Assembly (NCBI RefSeq): GCF_012034245.1
Contig: NZ_JAATEO010000014.1
Coordinates: 88,808 to 152,807, forward strand
Length of the DNA: 64,000 nt
Reading direction: 5' to 3'
Source: Micromonospora thermarum
GTDB lineage: Bacteria; Actinomycetota; Actinomycetes; Mycobacteriales; Micromonosporaceae
The notes beneath the pieces were generated by a model. The model had not been told where the DNA came from and searched no databases. It saw only the letters and a list, made by a program, of their open reading frames with translations. Below are positions 35,394 through 44,650 of the stretch, in pieces. Every line of letters starts with the position of its first letter. The stretch's first letter is position 1. Both the position numbers and the translations under genes were made by a program.

Positions 35394-37958
35394 TCAGAAG
35401 GCGCAGGCGATGACCAGCTCCGGGGTGCGGTCGGGGAGGAGGTCGAGCTTGCCGATCCGCCCCGCCGCCTTCAGGTCGTCGGCGACGAGGGTGAGCTGGT
35501 CGAGCAGCGCGGCCGGGCCGAGCGCCTCGGCCAGCGGCACCTCCGCCTTCATCGACAGCTTCCGCTCCGACTTGGCGCGGCGCACCTGGCTGAGCGCGTC
35601 CCCGGCGAGGCGCAGCAGCTCCGGGTCACCCTCGCCGGAGATCGTCCGCCCCACCTCGTACGTGGTGGGCCACGGCGCTCGGTGCACCGAGCCGTACCGC
35701 CACCAGGACCACACCTCCTCGGTCGCGTACGGGAGCACCGGGGCGAAGAGTCGCAGCTGCACCGAGAGCGCGCCGGCCAGCGCCGCCCGGGCCGAGTCCG
35801 CCGCCGGCCCGCTGCCGTAGGCGCGCTCCTTCACCAGCTCGATGTAGTCGTCGCAGAACCGCCAGAAGAACGCCTCCGCGACCTGCAACGCCGCCGTGTG
35901 GTCGTACGCCTCGAACGCGGACGTCGCGGTGGCGACCACGCCGGACAGGTCGGCGAGCATCGACCGGTCGAGCGGCTCGGTCGCCGGGGCCCGCAATGCG
36001 TCGGCGGCGCCCAGCCCGAGGGCGAACCGCGACGCGTTCAGCAGTTTCGTCGCCAGCCGCCGGCCCACCTTGATCTGGGCCGGGTCGAACGCCAGGTCGG
36101 TGCCGGGCCGCCCGTTGGCCGCCCAGTACCGCACCGCGTCGGAGCCGTGCTGCTCCAGCAGCGCCATCGGCGTGACCACGTTCCCCTTGGACTTGGACAT
36201 CTTCTTGCGGTCCGGGTCGAGGATCCAGCCGGACAGCTCCGCGTCCCGCCAGGGCAGCACGCCGTGCTCCAGGTGGGAGCGGACCACCGTGGCGAACAGC
36301 CAGGTGCGGATGATCTCCTGCCCCTGCGGGCGTAGGTCCATCGGGAACACCCGGCGGAACAGGTCCGGATCGGTCTCCCAGCCGCCGACGATCTGTGGGG
36401 TGAGTGACGAGGTGGCCCAGGTGTCCAGCACGTCCGGGTCACCGACGAAGCCGCCCGGCACCCCGCGCTGCGACTCGTCGTACCCGGGCGGCGCGTCGGT
36501 GGACGGGTCGATCGGCAGCGCGGACTCCTCCGGTGTGAGAGGGTGGCTCCAGTCCGGCTCGCCAGCGTCGTCGAGCCGGTACCACACCGGCACCGGCACG
36601 CCGAAGAAGCGCTGCCGGCTGACCAGCCAGTCACCGGTCAGGCCCCCCACCCAGTGCTCGTAGCGGTGTCGCATGTGCTCCGGCACCCAGCGCAGCTCGC
36701 GTCCCCGGGCCAGCAGCTCCTCGCGCAGTTCCGGATCCCGGCCGCCGTTGCGCAGGTACCACTGCCGCGTCGACACGATCTCCAGCGGCCGGTCGCCCCG
36801 CTCGTAGAACTTCACCGGGTGGGTGATCGGGCGCGGCTCACCGACCAGGTCGCCCGCGTCGGCCAGCAGCTCCACGATCGTCCGCCGGGCGCCGTTGACG
36901 GTCTGCCCCGCGAGCGCCGCGTACGGCTCCGCCGGCACGCCGGCCGGCGCCTCCGGCAGCAGCCGGCCGTCCCGGCCGATCACCACCCGCGTGTCCAGGT
37001 GGAGCTCGCGCCACCAGGTCACGTCGGTCAGGTCACCGAACGTGCAGACCATCGCGATGCCGGTGCCCTTGGCCGGGTCCGCCAGCGGGTGCGCGCGTAC
37101 CGGCACCTCGACCCCGAAGACCGGGGTACGCACGAGCGTGCTGACCAGGTCCGCGTACCGCTCGTCGCCGGGCTGGCAGACCAGCGCCACGCACGCCGGC
37201 AGCAGCTCCGGGCGGGTGGTGTCGACCGGCACCTCCCGGTCGCCGGGCCCGTGGAAGCGCAGCCGGTGGTACGCGCCGGGCCGCTCCCGGTCCTCCAGTT
37301 CGGCCTGGGCGACGGCGGTGGCGAACCCGACGTCCCACAGCGTCGGCGCCTCCGCCTGGTACGCCTCGCCCCGCGCCAGGTTGCGCAGGAACGTCCGCTG
37401 GCTGGTCGCCCGCGCGACCCGCCCGATCGTCGTGTACGTCAGCGACCAGTCCACCGACAGCCCGAGCCGCCGCCACAGCGCCTCGAACACCTGCTCGTCG
37501 GCAACGGTGAGCCGTTCGCACAGCTCGATGAAGTTGCGTCGGGAGATCGGCCTCGGGTCCTTGCGGGCGGCGTCGTCCACGGGCGCGTCCGGCGGCACCC
37601 AGGCCGGGTCGTACGGCAGGTCCGGGTCGCAGCGCACCCCGTACACGTTCTGCACCCGGCGTTCGGTCGGCAGGCCGTTGTCGTCCCAGCCCATCGGGTA
37701 GAAGACGGTGCGGCCGCGCATCCGCTGGAAGCGAGCCACCAGGTCGGTGTGCGTGTACGAGAAGACGTGTCCCATATGGAGCTCGCCGGATACGGTCGGC
37801 GGCGGGGTGTCGATCGCGTACACGTCCGAGCGCGCTTTGCTGCGGTCGAACGCGTACGTGCCCTCCTCCTGCCAGCGGCGCGCCCAGGTCTCCTCGAGCC
37901 CGTCCAGGGTCGGACGCTCGGGGACGCCGGCGCGGGCCGTCCTCGCCGTATCGGTCAT
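35394..37958 (-). CDS. valS: Valyl-tRNA synthetase, archaeal/eukaryal-like type
   Basis: Charges tRNA-Val; 854 aa. Class I signatures: HIGH as ELHMGH in PPPTVSGELHMGHVFSYTHTD, and KMSKSKGN near residue 560. The N-terminal sequence FYPMGWDDNGLPTERRVQN is of the archaeal/eukaryal-like ValRS subgroup (also in Rickettsia and some actinobacteria) rather than the PGMDHAGIATQ form of most bacteria. The editing (CP1) domain is present. The C-terminus ends shortly after the anticodon-binding domain with only a short helical tail. No T-box or other leader seen. Confidence 0.95.
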   Translation of the reverse strand: MTDTARTARAGVPERPTLDGLEETWARRWQEEGTYAFDRSKARSDVYAIDTPPPTVSGELHMGHVFSYTHTDLVARFQRMRGRTVFYPMGWDDNGLPTERRVQNVYGVRCDPDLPYDPAWVPPDAPVDDAARKDPRPISRRNFIELCERLTVADEQVFEALWRRLGLSVDWSLTYTTIGRVARATSQRTFLRNLARGEAYQAEAPTLWDVGFATAVAQAELEDRERPGAYHRLRFHGPGDREVPVDTTRPELLPACVALVCQPGDERYADLVSTLVRTPVFGVEVPVRAHPLADPAKGTGIAMVCTFGDLTDVTWWRELHLDTRVVIGRDGRLLPEAPAGVPAEPYAALAGQTVNGARRTIVELLADAGDLVGEPRPITHPVKFYERGDRPLEIVSTRQWYLRNGGRDPELREELLARGRELRWVPEHMRHRYEHWVGGLTGDWLVSRQRFFGVPVPVWYRLDDAGEPDWSHPLTPEESALPIDPSTDAPPGYDESQRGVPGGFVGDPDVLDTWATSSLTPQIVGGWETDPDLFRRVFPMDLRPQGQEIIRTWLFATVVRSHLEHGVLPWRDAELSGWILDPDRKKMSKSKGNVVTPMALLEQHGSDAVRYWAANGRPGTDLAFDPAQIKVGRRLATKLLNASRFALGLGAADALRAPATEPLDRSMLADLSGVVATATSAFEAYDHTAALQVAEAFFWRFCDDYIELVKERAYGSGPAADSARAALAGALSVQLRLFAPVLPYATEEVWSWWRYGSVHRAPWPTTYEVGRTISGEGDPELLRLAGDALSQVRRAKSERKLSMKAEVPLAEALGPAALLDQLTLVADDLKAAGRIGKLDLLPDRTPELVIACAF

Positions 37959-38019
37959 CCGTCGATGGTAGGCGCGGGGCGACCCCCGAACGACGGGTTA
38001 TCCGCGTGGCGCTCCTCGT

Positions 38020-39576
38020 TCACCGCTGGGCGGGACGTACGAGCATCGGGCCGCGGGTGGCCAGCGTGAGGCTGAGCGACCCGCCGGTCCGGGCGTTCGC
38101 CCGGTCGAGGATGGTGGAGACCGGCGCGTAGACGTTGCGCTCGTTCGGGTTGGTGCACGGGCCGCTGCCCGGGTCACCGTGGGAGAGGATGCCGATCGCC
38201 TTGCCGTCCGACTCGGTGAACAGCGGGCCGCCGCTGTCGCCCGGCCGGGCGCAGATGCGAACCCCGATGCCGCCGCTCGTCTTGTCGGTGACCTCGCCGC
38301 ATCGGGTACCGGGCAGGTAGCCGGCCCCGGCGCCGGAGTCGACGTACTGCTCACCGGGCTTGGGGGTGTAGCCCGAGCCGGTCGCGCAGACCACCCAGCC
38401 GACCTGGACGGCGCTCGCCGGCACCAGACCGGTGATCCGGACGTCCCGGCTGCTCGTGCAGCGCGGGTTGTCCGGCACGCACCAGTAGTTGACCAGGCTG
38501 GGCTGGTCGCCGGGCGTCCTCGGGTACGCCCAGCGCTCGATCGCGTTGGAGACGTACGGCATGATCGCGTAGTCGTACGGGAAGGCGTTCTCGGCGAGCA
38601 CGGGCGTGGTCGACTCGATGCCCACCCGGACCTTCGGTCCGAGGTACTGGTGCCAGGTCAGGTCGACGTGCTGGTGCCGCCCACCGACGACGCAGTGCCC
38701 GGCCGTCAACACGTACGAGACCGCGCCCCGGCCCACGATGTTGAAGCCGGTGGTGCAGCCACCGACCGTGCCGTCGTCGCGGGGCACGTCCAGCCGGATC
38801 CCACCCCGCATCGGTGCCTGCGCGCAGTAGCGGGGGTCGCAGGCCTTCGACACGCTCGTTCCGGCGCCCCGGGCCTGGGCGCGGGCGGCCACGCCGGCGT
38901 CGGCGAGCGCGTCGCCCAGTCGTGGGTCGTCGGCGGCGATCCGGTCGCCGGTGAGCACGATGACCTCGTTGGCCGGCTGGTTCACGACGACGTCGGTCCC
39001 CGCGGCCCCGTCGAGCGCGGTGGCGAGCCGGGAGGCGGCGGCGGTGAGGCGGGCCAGCGGGACGCGTACCGGAACCAGGCGGATCCGCGTCCGGTCCGGG
39101 TCGTCGGACAGCGCGGCCCGGACCGGCGCGGTGTCCGTCGCGGCGATCGTGAGGAGACCGCCCCCGGCCTGGTCCAACCACATGCCGCCGTAGGTGTCGG
39201 GGAACCGGTCGGCGAGCCGCTCGGCGAGCGACGCGGACCGGTTCTGGAGGGCCAGGCGGCGGGTGGCCTCGGTCGCCGACACGCGGTAGCGGTCCCGGAG
39301 GTACGCGACGGAGGCGGGCGCGACCGGCGCCCGGGCGGCGGAGCCATCGCCGGCCGCGGCGCGACTCTCCTCCGGGGACGGCGGCGTGTCGCCGGTCGCC
39401 TCGTCGGTGCCCGTCGACGGGCCGCTCCCGTCGTCGACGCCGGGGTCCTCCGCGGCGCCCACCGGGGCGGCCGGTGCCCGACCGGCCTCATCCCTGGGCG
39501 CCAGCGCGACGGCCGCCGCGCCGATCGTGCAGGCGGCAGCCAGTCCCGCGACCGCGATCCGTGTCCTGGTACGCAC
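38020..39576 (-). CDS. Secreted S1-family serine protease with long propeptide
   Basis: 518 aa from GTG 39574-39576 (GGGGAGG seven bases upstream). Signal peptide (RTRTRIAVAGLAAACTIGAAAVALA), a Pro/Asp/Thr-rich spacer, then a pro-region of about 200 residues of the alpha-lytic/streptogrisin type. The chymotrypsin-fold domain follows: catalytic His in LTAGHC, Asp in YDYAIM, Ser in [12 protein letters not shown]. Several Cys pairs suit an extracellular enzyme. Predicted to be exported and self-processed. Confidence 0.9.
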   Translation of the reverse strand: MRTRTRIAVAGLAAACTIGAAAVALAPRDEAGRAPAAPVGAAEDPGVDDGSGPSTGTDEATGDTPPSPEESRAAAGDGSAARAPVAPASVAYLRDRYRVSATEATRRLALQNRSASLAERLADRFPDTYGGMWLDQAGGGLLTIAATDTAPVRAALSDDPDRTRIRLVPVRVPLARLTAAASRLATALDGAAGTDVVVNQPANEVIVLTGDRIAADDPRLGDALADAGVAARAQARGAGTSVSKACDPRYCAQAPMRGGIRLDVPRDDGTVGGCTTGFNIVGRGAVSYVLTAGHCVVGGRHQHVDLTWHQYLGPKVRVGIESTTPVLAENAFPYDYAIMPYVSNAIERWAYPRTPGDQPSLVNYWCVPDNPRCTSSRDVRITGLVPASAVQVGWVVCATGSGYTPKPGEQYVDSGAGAGYLPGTRCGEVTDKTSGGIGVRICARPGDSGGPLFTESDGKAIGILSHGDPGSGPCTNPNERNVYAPVSTILDRANARTGGSLSLTLATRGPMLVRPAQR

Positions 39577-39761
39577 GCCGCAACCTCCCCGTTCGTCCGG
39601 CGGTGCGCGATCGGCGGGTACCGGAAGCCGGAGCCGATCGACCAACCGTGATTCTAGTTGTGGTCCGGGTGACCAGGCCGGACGCCGATTCAGGGGACAC
39701 ACGGCCGCGGGTTCCTGTGGCAGCATCATCGCGTTCGTAGGGCGCGCGGGGGAGGGCCACC

Positions 39762-40327
39762 ATGGACGAGGATCTCCGACCACGCGCGGTGTGGCCCGAG
39801 GTGGTCGGCGTCGCCGCGGCCGACGAGTTCCCTCTGGCGGTCTTCGCCTTGTTCACGGAAGTGCTGGCCCGCGGGCCGATGGGACCGGGCGTGTACGCGC
39901 CGGCGGTGCTCGCCGCGGCGATCGCCGTGCCGGCGCTGCTGCCGCTGCTGCCGCGGCTGCTGGGGTGGCTGGTGGCGGCCGGCACCGAGCTGTTCGTCGC
40001 GGCGTCGCCGCCGTCCGGCACGACCGTGCCGAGCGTGGAACCGGGCGTCATCCGCCCCGGCTCTGGCTCGCCCTCGGGCTGGTCGTGGTCGCCGCTGTCG
40101 TCACGTACGTCCGGGGGAGCGGGAAAGGCGTGGTCGGCCCGGCCCGGTTCCGTCCCGGAGCGCCCGTGGCGGTGATCGCCGTCGCCGCGCTGTTCATCCT
40201 GGGCCTGGCACTGCGGATGGAGATGATCCGGTCTTACCGCCCCGGTCCCGACTTCGTCGTCCGCCCGGACGTGGTCGACCGTCCCCGCCCGGACCGGCGC
40301 GCCGAGGCGGCCGCGTCCGCCACGTAG
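39762..40327 (+). pseudogene. Small membrane protein gene with apparent frameshift
   Basis: Starts at ATG 39762 behind GGGAGGG. The first frame gives MDEDLRPRAVWPEVVG, two hydrophobic segments and TTVPSVEPGVIR, then degenerates to low-complexity Ser/Gly sequence up to 40175. From about 40053 a different frame (-1) gives PRLWLALGLVVVAAVVTYVRG, another hydrophobic segment (VAVIAVAALFILGLAL) and a charged tail ending at 40327. Joined, they make about 188 aa with three or four membrane segments. The switch falls at a CCCC run, so it is a real frameshift, a sequencing error or a slippage site. No family recognised. Confidence 0.55.
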
Positions 40328-40342
40328 GGCACGCGGATAGGC

Positions 40343-42265
40343 CTACACGAGCGAGTCGCGCCACTGCCGGTGCAGCGCGGCGTACCGGCCGTCGGCGGCG
40401 ACCAGTTCGGCGGGCGGGCCGTCCTCGACGATCCGTCCCGCCTCCAGCACCACCACCCGGTCGGCGATCTCGACCGTGGACAGCCGGTGCGCGATCACCA
40501 GCGCCGTGCGGTCCCGCAGGATCGTGCCGAGGGCGTGCTGGACCGCCCGTTCGGTGGGGACGTCCAGCGACGACGTCGCCTCGTCGAGGATCAGCACCGC
40601 CGGGTCGGCCAGGAACGCGCGGGCGAAGGCGACGAGCTGCCGCTGACCGGCGGAGAGCCGCCCGCCCCGGCGCTGCACCTGGGTGGCGTACCCCTCGGGG
40701 AGCGCGGCGATGAAGTCGTGCGCGCCGATCGCCCGCGCGGCGGCCTGCACGGCGGCGTCGTCGGCGTCCGGACGGCCGAACCGGATGTTCTCCGCGACCG
40801 TGCCGCCGAAGAGGTGGGTCTCCTGGGTGACCAGCACGAGCGCGCGGCGCAGCTCGGCGTCGGCGACGTCCCGTACGTCGACGCCGTCCAGTAGCACCTC
40901 GCCGGCCACCGGGTCGTGGAAGCGCGCGAGCAGCTTGGCGATGGTCGACTTGCCGGCGCCGGTCGGGCCGATCAGGGCGACGGTCTGCCCGGCCGGGATG
41001 TCCAGGTCCAGGCCGGTGAGGATCGGCGCGTCGGGGCGGTACCCGAAGGTGACCGACCGGAAGGTGACCGCGCCGGGGGCCCGCCCGGCCGGCAGCGGCA
41101 CCGGCCGGGCCGGCTCGGGCACCGCCGGCCGCTCGTCGAGCACCCCGGCGAGCTTCTCCAGCGCCGCCGTCGCCGACTGCAACGAGTTGTAGAACTGGCT
41201 CAGCTCCTGCATGGGCTCGAAGAACCGCCGCAGGTAGAGCAGGAAGGCGGCGAGCACGCCGATCTCGGTGTGGCCGTCGAGCACCCGCCAGCCGCCGTAG
41301 CAGAGCACCACCGCCACGGTGACGTTGCCGATCACTTTGATTCCGGGGGAGTAGGTGGCGATCAGCCGGAAGGCGCGCAGGCTGGCCCGCCGGTAGTCGT
41401 CGCTGACCGCGGCGAAGATCCGCTGGTTGCGGGGCTCGCGGCGGAACGCCTGCACCGCCCGGATGCCGCGCATCGACTCGACGACGTGGACGATCACCAG
41501 CGCGATCGTCTCCCGCGTGCGCCGGTACGCGGCGGCCGAGGCGCGCGCGAACCAGCGCGACAGCCAGTAGAGCAACGGGAACGCGAGCAGCGTCACGGCG
41601 GCCAGCGGTGGATCGAGCCAGAGCAGGATGACGGCGACCGACAGGATGGACAGGGCGGCGAGCACGAGGCTGTCGATGCCGCCGCCGGCCAGCTCGCCGA
41701 TCGAGTCGAGGTCGCTGGTGAGCCGGGAGACCATCCGCCCCGACGTGTACCGCTCGTGGAACGCCACCGACAGCCGCAGGAACTTCCCGTACACCCGCTG
41801 TCGCAGGTCGAGCAGGACGGCCTGGCCGATCCGCGCGGAGAGGACGAGGAAGCCGCGGCGTGCCGCGTACTCCACGGCGGCGGCGACGGCGAAGGCGGCG
41901 GCGATCCCGACCAGCGGGCCCGGGTTCCCGGCCCGCAACGGCGCGATGGCCCGGTCGATCCCGAGCATCACGAGGTACGGCCCGGCCATGCCGGCCGCGT
42001 TCTGGCTGAGCAGCAACGCGACCGCGGCGGCGAGCCGCCAGCGGTGCGGGCGCAGCAGGTTCCGCAGCAGCACCCGGCTGCGCGCGCGCAGGCGGGCCAC
42101 CGCCGTGGGATCGCTGTCCTCGGCGCGGCTGCGGTCCGCGTCGGGGTCGGTGGCGATCCCGCGCCAACTGTCCGGGTCGGATGGTCGCGGCGGCGGATCG
42201 GACGGCCGCCGTGGCGACGGCACGGGCCGGGGCGGCGCACCGGTGTCGCCGTCGGCCCCCGTCAC
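40343..42265 (-). CDS. ABC exporter half-transporter, canonical ATPase site
   Basis: 640 aa: a Pro-rich cytoplasmic head of about 60 residues, a six-helix ABC transmembrane domain, then a nucleotide-binding domain. Walker A GPTGAGKST, Q-loop VTQETHLFGG, signature LSAGQRQ (Ala for the first Gly), Walker B LILDEATSSLD with the catalytic Glu, switch His IAHRLST. Overlaps the upstream half-transporter by 4 nt (GTGA). The pair forms a heterodimeric multidrug/lipid-type exporter; substrate unknown. Confidence 0.92.
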   Translation of the reverse strand: MTGADGDTGAPPRPVPSPRRPSDPPPRPSDPDSWRGIATDPDADRSRAEDSDPTAVARLRARSRVLLRNLLRPHRWRLAAAVALLLSQNAAGMAGPYLVMLGIDRAIAPLRAGNPGPLVGIAAAFAVAAAVEYAARRGFLVLSARIGQAVLLDLRQRVYGKFLRLSVAFHERYTSGRMVSRLTSDLDSIGELAGGGIDSLVLAALSILSVAVILLWLDPPLAAVTLLAFPLLYWLSRWFARASAAAYRRTRETIALVIVHVVESMRGIRAVQAFRREPRNQRIFAAVSDDYRRASLRAFRLIATYSPGIKVIGNVTVAVVLCYGGWRVLDGHTEIGVLAAFLLYLRRFFEPMQELSQFYNSLQSATAALEKLAGVLDERPAVPEPARPVPLPAGRAPGAVTFRSVTFGYRPDAPILTGLDLDIPAGQTVALIGPTGAGKSTIAKLLARFHDPVAGEVLLDGVDVRDVADAELRRALVLVTQETHLFGGTVAENIRFGRPDADDAAVQAAARAIGAHDFIAALPEGYATQVQRRGGRLSAGQRQLVAFARAFLADPAVLILDEATSSLDVPTERAVQHALGTILRDRTALVIAHRLSTVEIADRVVVLEAGRIVEDGPPAELVAADGRYAALHRQWRDSLV

Positions 42266-44100
42266 GACCGCACCAGCCCCCGTCCGCCGGGTGCGGAATC
42301 ACCCGCCGTTGTACCGGGCGGGCGCGCCGGTGGTTCCGCCGAGAGCAGCGCACGGTACGCGGGCACGGTGGCGAGCAGGGTCGAGTGGCGGCCCACCGCC
42401 GTGATCCGTCCCGCCTCCAGCAGGGCGACCCGGTCGGCGAGCGCGATGGTGGACGGCCGGTGCGCCACCACCAGCGCCGTGGTGGTGCGCAGCACCCGCC
42501 GCAGCGACGCCTCCACCATCGCCTCGGTGTGCACGTCGAGGGCGGACAGCGGGTCGTCGAGCACCAGCACCGCCGGTCGGCCGAGCACGGCCCGGGCCAG
42601 CGCCAGCCGCTGCCGCTGCCCGCCGGAGAGCGACAGGCCCTGCTCGCCGACGCGGGTGGTGAGCCCCCACGGCAGGTCGTACGCGAAGTCGGCCTGCGCC
42701 AGCGCGAGCGCGGCACGGACCTCCTCCTCACCGGCGTCCGGCCGGCCGAGCGTGAGGTTCTCCCACACCGACATCGAGAACAGGGTGGGCTCCTCGAAGG
42801 CCACCCCGACCAGCCGGCGCAGCGAGGCGAGGCGCAGGTCCCGCAGGTCGTGCCCGTCCAGCGTGATCCGCCCCTCGCTCACCTCGTGCAGCCGGGGCAC
42901 CAGCGACAGCAGGGTGCTCTTGCCCGAGCCGGTCGCGCCCACCAGCGCCACCGTCTCGCCCGGCTCGACGGTCAGGTCGAGGGCCTGCAGGACGGGCGCT
43001 TGGGCGCCCGGGTAGCGGAACGAGACTCCCTCGAACACCAGCCGACCGCGTACGTCGGCCCGGGCGAGCGCGACCGCGTGCGGACGGTCCACGATGGCGG
43101 GCGGCGTGTCCAACACCTCCCGGACCCGGTCGGCCGCGGTCGCCGCCTCCTGCCCGCCGGCGATGATCCAGCCGAGGCCCTGCACCGGCCAGACCAGCAT
43201 GAGCTGGAGGCTGACGAACGCCACCAGCTCCCCGATGGTGAGTACGCCGTTCGCGGTGGCGGCCGCCCCGGCGACCAGCACGACGCCCAGGGTCAGGTTC
43301 GGCACCAGGTCCAGCCGGGCCGACGTCGCGGCGAGCAGCCGCCCCTTGCCGACCCCCGTGTCGTGCAGGGCCCGGGCCCCCTCGGCGAACCGCGCGGCCA
43401 GTTCCGGTCCCCGCCCGTACGCCTTCATCGTGCGCAGCCCCTGCGCCGTCTCCTCGACCAGGGTCGCCACGTCGCCCTGCTGGTCCTGCATGCGTCGGGA
43501 GGCGGTGTGGTACGCCTGCGCGAAGCGCCGGGCGATGCGGAACAGCGGTACCGCGCTCGCCGCCACCAGCAGTCCCAGCACGGCGTGCAGCCGGATCAGC
43601 AGCACCACCACGACCACGTACGTGACGAGGTTGAGGATCAGGAAGAACAGGCCGAAGGAGAGGAACCGGCGGATCACCGACAGGTCGGTGGTGATCCGGG
43701 ACAGCAGCTGCCCGGACTGCCACCGGTCGTGGAAGCTCGGCGGCAGCCGTTGCAGGTGGGCGTACACGTCGGCGCGGATGGCCGCCTCCATGCCCACCGA
43801 GGAGGACGACTGCACCCAGCGCCGGATGAAGATCAGCAGTGCCTCGGCGAGACCCAGCAGCAGCGCCAGGCCGGCGAGGCGGACCAGCCCGCCCGGGTCC
43901 TGCCGGGCGACCGGGCCGTCCACCACGCGCTGGGCCACCAGCGGTACCGCGATTCCCGCCGCGGTGGCGGCCAGCCCGGCGACGAGCAGCCAGGCGAACT
44001 CCGTCGCGTACGGGCGCAGGTAGTGCCGCAGGCGCCAGAGGTTGTGCAGCGGATGTCGGCCCGTGGCGGGGATCGAGTCTCCTTCACACTCCGCAGGCAC
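42262..44100 (-). CDS. ABC exporter half-transporter, degenerate Walker B
   Basis: 612 aa from GTG 44098-44100. Six-helix transmembrane domain, then Walker A GATGSGKST and signature LSGGQRQ. Walker B reads LVLDDPLSALD: Asp replaces the catalytic Glu, the hallmark of the degenerate subunit in heterodimeric ABC exporters. Switch His is present (VAHRPST). With its neighbour it would have one consensus and one degenerate ATP site. The start overlaps the ogt stop by 17 nt; its ribosome-binding site is poor, so translation may be coupled. Confidence 0.92.
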   Translation of the reverse strand: MPAECEGDSIPATGRHPLHNLWRLRHYLRPYATEFAWLLVAGLAATAAGIAVPLVAQRVVDGPVARQDPGGLVRLAGLALLLGLAEALLIFIRRWVQSSSSVGMEAAIRADVYAHLQRLPPSFHDRWQSGQLLSRITTDLSVIRRFLSFGLFFLILNLVTYVVVVVLLIRLHAVLGLLVAASAVPLFRIARRFAQAYHTASRRMQDQQGDVATLVEETAQGLRTMKAYGRGPELAARFAEGARALHDTGVGKGRLLAATSARLDLVPNLTLGVVLVAGAAATANGVLTIGELVAFVSLQLMLVWPVQGLGWIIAGGQEAATAADRVREVLDTPPAIVDRPHAVALARADVRGRLVFEGVSFRYPGAQAPVLQALDLTVEPGETVALVGATGSGKSTLLSLVPRLHEVSEGRITLDGHDLRDLRLASLRRLVGVAFEEPTLFSMSVWENLTLGRPDAGEEEVRAALALAQADFAYDLPWGLTTRVGEQGLSLSGGQRQRLALARAVLGRPAVLVLDDPLSALDVHTEAMVEASLRRVLRTTTALVVAHRPSTIALADRVALLEAGRITAVGRHSTLLATVPAYRALLSAEPPARPPGTTAGDSAPGGRGLVRS

Positions 44101-44650
44101 TACCCGACGGTAGCGGCAATTGGGAGCGTTGCCGCTGTCGGCTTGTCGTCAACTGCCGCTCATGACCGAGAAGCCACTTCTTCACGTCCAGCCCCCAGCG
44201 GTAGCCGCCGAGCGTCCCGTCGGTGCGCAGCACCCGGTGGCAGGGGACGAAGAGCGCGGCGGCGTTGCGGGCGCAGGCCGCCGCGGCGGCGCGGACCGCC
44301 GCCGGGCGTCCGGCCAGCCCGGCGAACCCGCTGTACGTGACCGGCTCGCCCGGCTTCACGTCCCGCAGCACCGTCCAGGCGTACGCCATGAACGCACCTC
44401 CGGTGTGCTGCTCGACCGGCACCGTGTCGATCGCGGTCAGGTCGCCGTCCAGGTAGGACGTCACGGCGACGGTGACGGGGCCGAGGTCGGGCCGGTGCCG
44501 CAGCGGCGCCCGCAGGCTCGGGTGGATGAGGGGGACCAGGGTCTGCGGGTCGGGGGTGAAGCCGGCGGCCCGGACCGCCCCGTCGGGCCCGGCGACGATG
44601 CTGAGCGGGCCGGCCGGGGTGGCGATGACGGTGCTGTCGATCGTGCTCAT
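44084..44650 (-). CDS. ogt: Methylated-DNA-protein cysteine methyltransferase
   Basis: Removes O6-methyl groups from guanine by a suicide Cys; 188 aa from ATG 44648-44650 with GGAGAG upstream. Active-site PCHRV within ALFVPCHRVLRTDGTLGGYRWGLDVKKWLLGHE; DNA-binding helix region GEPVTYSGFAGLAGRPAAVRA. A tail of about 20 residues after GHE is longer than usual. Start overlaps the Ada-AlkA stop (ATGA), so both repair genes form an operon. Confidence 0.93.
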   Translation of the reverse strand: MSTIDSTVIATPAGPLSIVAGPDGAVRAAGFTPDPQTLVPLIHPSLRAPLRHRPDLGPVTVAVTSYLDGDLTAIDTVPVEQHTGGAFMAYAWTVLRDVKPGEPVTYSGFAGLAGRPAAVRAAAAACARNAAALFVPCHRVLRTDGTLGGYRWGLDVKKWLLGHERQLTTSRQRQRSQLPLPSGSACGV

